The notes under the pieces: generated by a model | What the model saw: only the letters and a program-made list of their open reading frames with translations | Database searches by the model: none | Told to the model about the DNA's origin: nothing | Translations under genes and position numbers: made by a program | Source of the DNA: DAOUAT01 sp964551735 | GTDB taxonomy: Bacteria; Chloroflexota; Anaerolineae; CG2-30-64-16 | DNA: 15,526 bases | Assembly (NCBI GenBank): GCA_964551735.1 | Contig: CAZKEF010000076.1 | Span: forward strand, 1 to 15,526 | Direction: 5' to 3' | In this document: positions 13,277 through 15,526 of the stretch, one piece after another | Layout of the letters: each line of letters begins with the position of its first letter | Numbering within the stretch: position 1 is the first letter of the stretch

Positions 13277-15526
13277 TCAGCGTTTGCAGCCTGCCCTGAG
13301 CGCAGTCGAAGGGTTGCCCGCCAGGTCATAGGCGTAGGTCAGCTGCTGCAGGTTCTCGAACGGCGCGGCCGTGCCGGCCTTGAGCGTTTCCAGCCGCAGG
13401 GTGTTCGGGTTGTACACCGACTGCCGCGTGAAGCCGTTGGCGCCGCTGTCCATGCGCTGTTCGGTCACCTGGCCTTGCGCGTTGTAGATCGTGCTGGCGA
13501 CGTACTGCGTGCCGTCGTCGCTCGTCACACTGGCGAGCTGGCCCACCGCGTTGTAGCCGAAGGTGACGAGCTCACCTTGCTGCCCGGCATTGCCGCCGGG
13601 GTAGCGCAGCGTGGCGCGGGCGCCCAGGGTGGTGTAGGTCGTGTCGAAGCGAAAGACGCCGCCGCCTGCGCCGGGGACGATGTACTGCTGCTGGAGCGGC
13701 CGGTTCAGCACATCGTAGGCGACGGCCCAGACCTCAGTTGTGCCCTGGCTGCTATAGGCTTTGCTCTTGGAGGGCAAACCAAGCTGCCCAGAGGCATCAT
13801 AAAGCCATTCGGCCAGGATGTACCCGCTGGTGCTGTCCTGGCGCTTGCGGATCAGCCGGTTGAGCGCGTCGTATTCCAGGTAGAGCCAGCGTCCCGCGCC
13901 GTCGCGCTGGCTGGTCAGGTTGCCCGCCGCGTCGTAGCCGTACTGCCAGCTCCCCATGTCCGGGTCGCTCATGCTGGTCTTGCGCCCCAGCAGGTCGTAG
14001 CCGATGGTGGTGACGTTGTTGGCCGCGTCGGTGACGCCGGTCAGCCGGCCGGCCAGGTCGTAGGTGTAGTGGGTGGTGTAAATGGCGCCGCCGGTGTTGT
14101 ATTCCTTCACCTGCACGGTCTGGCCGAACGCGTTGCCTACTGCGTCCTGCCGGTGGTCGTTGGCGTCATAGCTGGACGTCGTCCAGACGTCGTAGGTGGC
14201 GCGCGTGGCCCACAGTTGCGTCGTGCCGGTGCGCGTTTCGTTGCGCACTGTGCGGCCCAACTCGTCGTAGGTGGTGTAGGTGTAGTGCGCCAGGTTCGTC
14301 CACGTGGGTGCGACATAACCGCTGCCGGCCGCTCCCGCCACTTCGTAGGGTGCGCTGCTGTAGGCGGTCTGGCCGAGCGCGTTGTAGCCGGTGGAGGTCA
14401 CGCTGCGATTGCCGTTCGCCAGCGGGGCCTGGCTTTGCAGGCTGCGGCCCAGGCCATCGAAGTAGCCCCAGGTCTCCAGGTAGTTGCCCGCGGTGTCTTG
14501 CAACTGCCGGGACTTGATCCACGCCGGCCGCTGGTCGGCCGCATAGACGAACTCCTTGCTGGCCGGGCCGTTGGTCGGCTCGGTGGGCAGCCACACTTTG
14601 CTCAGCCGGCCGAATGGGTCGTATTGCACCGTGGTGACGCGGCCGTTCAGGTCGGTGACGCTGGTGGGCGCGCCCCAGCCGGGATCCACCACCGTGCTGC
14701 TGGTCTGGCTCAGCGCGTTGGTCACGCTTTGGGCGTAGCCGTAGAACGTGTGGTAGGCGGTGGTCGTCGTGCGGCCGTTGGGGTCGGTCACGGTCGTCGG
14801 CCGGCCCCAGGTGTCGTAACCGGTGACCGTGTCCACGTAGAGCGCAGATGGCGTCATCTGGCTGTAGGCGCGCGTGCGGGTCAGGTTGCCCTTGGTCGGC
14901 GCGGCGCCGATCGCCAGGTTGTCGTAGGCGAAGGCGGTGTAGGCTTTCTCCTGCCCGGCCGTGCCGCTGGTCGTGCCGGCCCACAACTTTTCCCAGTGTG
15001 GCCGGTCCACAATGTAGGCTGTGGTGTTGTAGAGGTAGCTACGTTGGATATTGCGATCATCGGCCGTGGTGCTGGTGTCGCCGTGCAGCGTCTCCCGTGT
15101 GACGTTGCCGTAGCTGTCGTAGGTGTACTCGACCCGTGTGGTCTTGGGCGCTGTGCCGTGGGTGGTCTGTTCCGCCTTTTGCAGGCCGACGAAGTAGGCC
15201 CCGGTCTTCCCGCTGCCGGCCGTGATGGTCCAGGTGAACCAATTGACGGCCCGGCTTACTGCGCTGTTATCCGCCTTCAGCCGCCGCGTTTCCACCTCCC
15301 GGCCCCGGAGCCAGTTCTCATCTACGCGCGTGCTGCCGTCGCTCAGGGTAATGGTCGTGGTGCCGCTCGAGCTATAGTCGCCGTTCATGCCGCGGTAAAA
15401 GCGATGCTCGGTTTTGGCGCCGGAGGCGTCCGTTTCCGTCACCACCGCGCTGCCCCGGAAATCGCCCCAACTCTTCTGGCTGCTGGGCGTCACCGGGTCG
15501 TCGTCGTAGTGGTTGATGGGCGTGCT
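13277..15526 (-). CDS. RHS/YD-repeat protein, large N-terminal part (5' end beyond the right edge)
   Basis: At least 749 residues; the frame is open to the window edge, so the true start is outside. It holds about 15 YD repeats, for example YDSYGNVTRE, YDTWGRPTTVTDPNGR, YDPFGRLSKVW, YDLAGRLTGVTDAANN, YDAAGNLTSQRD and YDALNRLIRKRQD. Such repeats form the beta-strand cage of RHS and Tc-toxin proteins that encloses an effector tip. Near its upstream end is 'HRFYRGMNGD', a segment I associate with large secreted RHS proteins of Gram-positive-like phyla. The frame ends prematurely in STALRAGCKR followed by TGA, because a 23-nt repeat is inserted at 13290-13312. Removing it restores DLAGNLQTLTDAANSGQ and fuses this frame to 11652-13253, giving more than 1,290 residues. 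The export route is not visible here. Confidence 0.88.
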   Translation of the reverse strand, partial: STPINHYDDDPVTPSSQKSWGDFRGSAVVTETDASGAKTEHRFYRGMNGDYSSSGTTTITLSDGSTRVDENWLRGREVETRRLKADNSAVSRAVNWFTWTITAGSGKTGAYFVGLQKAEQTTHGTAPKTTRVEYTYDSYGNVTRETLHGDTSTTADDRNIQRSYLYNTTAYIVDRPHWEKLWAGTTSGTAGQEKAYTAFAYDNLAIGAAPTKGNLTRTRAYSQMTPSALYVDTVTGYDTWGRPTTVTDPNGRTTTTAYHTFYGYAQSVTNALSQTSSTVVDPGWGAPTSVTDLNGRVTTVQYDPFGRLSKVWLPTEPTNGPASKEFVYAADQRPAWIKSRQLQDTAGNYLETWGYFDGLGRSLQSQAPLANGNRSVTSTGYNALGQTAYSSAPYEVAGAAGSGYVAPTWTNLAHYTYTTYDELGRTVRNETRTGTTQLWATRATYDVWTTSSYDANDHRQDAVGNAFGQTVQVKEYNTGGAIYTTHYTYDLAGRLTGVTDAANNVTTIGYDLLGRKTSMSDPDMGSWQYGYDAAGNLTSQRDGAGRWLYLEYDALNRLIRKRQDSTSGYILAEWLYDASGQLGLPSKSKAYSSQGTTEVWAVAYDVLNRPLQQQYIVPGAGGGVFRFDTTYTTLGARATLRYPGGNAGQQGELVTFGYNAVGQLASVTSDDGTQYVASTIYNAQGQVTEQRMDSGANGFTRQSVYNPNTLRLETLKAGTAAPFENLQQLTYAYDLAGNPSTALRAGCKR
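13290..13312. repeat. 23-nt short dispersed repeat inserted in the RHS gene, causing a frameshift
   Basis: On the minus strand the coding sequence reads GGC AAC, then 23 extra bases beginning CCTTCGACTGCGCTCAGG, then CTG CAA ACG. 23 is not a multiple of three, so the downstream frame is lost and a TGA appears at 13277-13279. Deleting exactly these bases rejoins two halves of one YD repeat. The sequence belongs to a type of short repeat that I recall as abundant in Chloroflexota genomes. Only this one copy was noticed in the window. No clear target duplication is visible. Confidence 0.8.

Noticed and set aside
13254..13312. Programmed ribosomal frameshift between the two RHS frames
   Set aside because: There is no slippery sequence or need for one; a 23-nt extra block fully explains the frame change.

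Overview
The window (about 15.5 kb, GC-rich) has every recognisable gene on the minus strand, so the loci read right to left. It looks like a member of the Chloroflexota, probably Anaerolineae or Caldilineae-like. That assignment is inferred from the Val/Glu-rich linker after the lipobox of the solute-binding protein, from intergenic palindromes of the 'TGTCATGCTGAGCGGGT...GCGAAGCATCTC' type, from a short 'CCTTCGACTGCGCTCAGG' repeat inside a gene, and from the mixture of URO-D-family, Gfo/Idh/MocA and sugar-ABC genes. No rRNA, tRNA, CRISPR array or complete insertion sequence was seen.

Region 1 (1-8149) is a catabolic and uptake cluster. In transcription order it holds a GntR/FCD regulator (7387-8091) with an AT-rich palindromic operator-like site just upstream, then two URO-D-superfamily proteins with methyltransferase-type zinc motifs (6338-7390 and 5132-6112). 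Two Gfo/Idh/MocA oxidoreductases with overlapping start and stop codons follow (3845-4906 and 2733-3848). After them come an XRE-cupin regulator (2154-2690), a sugar-type ABC solute-binding lipoprotein (578-2047) and the start of its permease (1-367). Four-base overlaps and short gaps suggest an operon, but palindromic repeat elements interrupt it on both sides of the 5132-6112 gene. The substrate cannot be read from sequence; a sugar-like or methylated polyol-type compound is the reasonable guess.

Region 2 (8150-9797) holds a nested palindrome and a metal-dependent amidohydrolase (8371-9732) of the cytosine deaminase / SAH deaminase / chlorohydrolase class.

Region 3 (9798-15526) is an RHS/YD-repeat locus. 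A large RHS gene enters from the right edge and is split into two frames by a 23-nt repeat insertion (13290-13312). Its 3' part carries the conserved RHS core, a DPTGH hinge, a Pro-rich linker and an unrecognised C-terminal tip. A TPR plus transmembrane protein starts 17 nt downstream, where an immunity or partner gene would sit. Beyond it lies a truncated, gap-free second copy of 517 nt of the RHS core. This layout (main RHS, tip, neighbour gene, orphan core fragment) resembles tip-exchange loci of polymorphic toxins.

The features most worth a second look are the 23-nt insertion that breaks the RHS frame, the RHS direct repeats flanking tip plus TPR gene, and a 211-bp near-palindromic element between the two URO-D genes whose in-silico removal leaves a 12-nt operon spacer.
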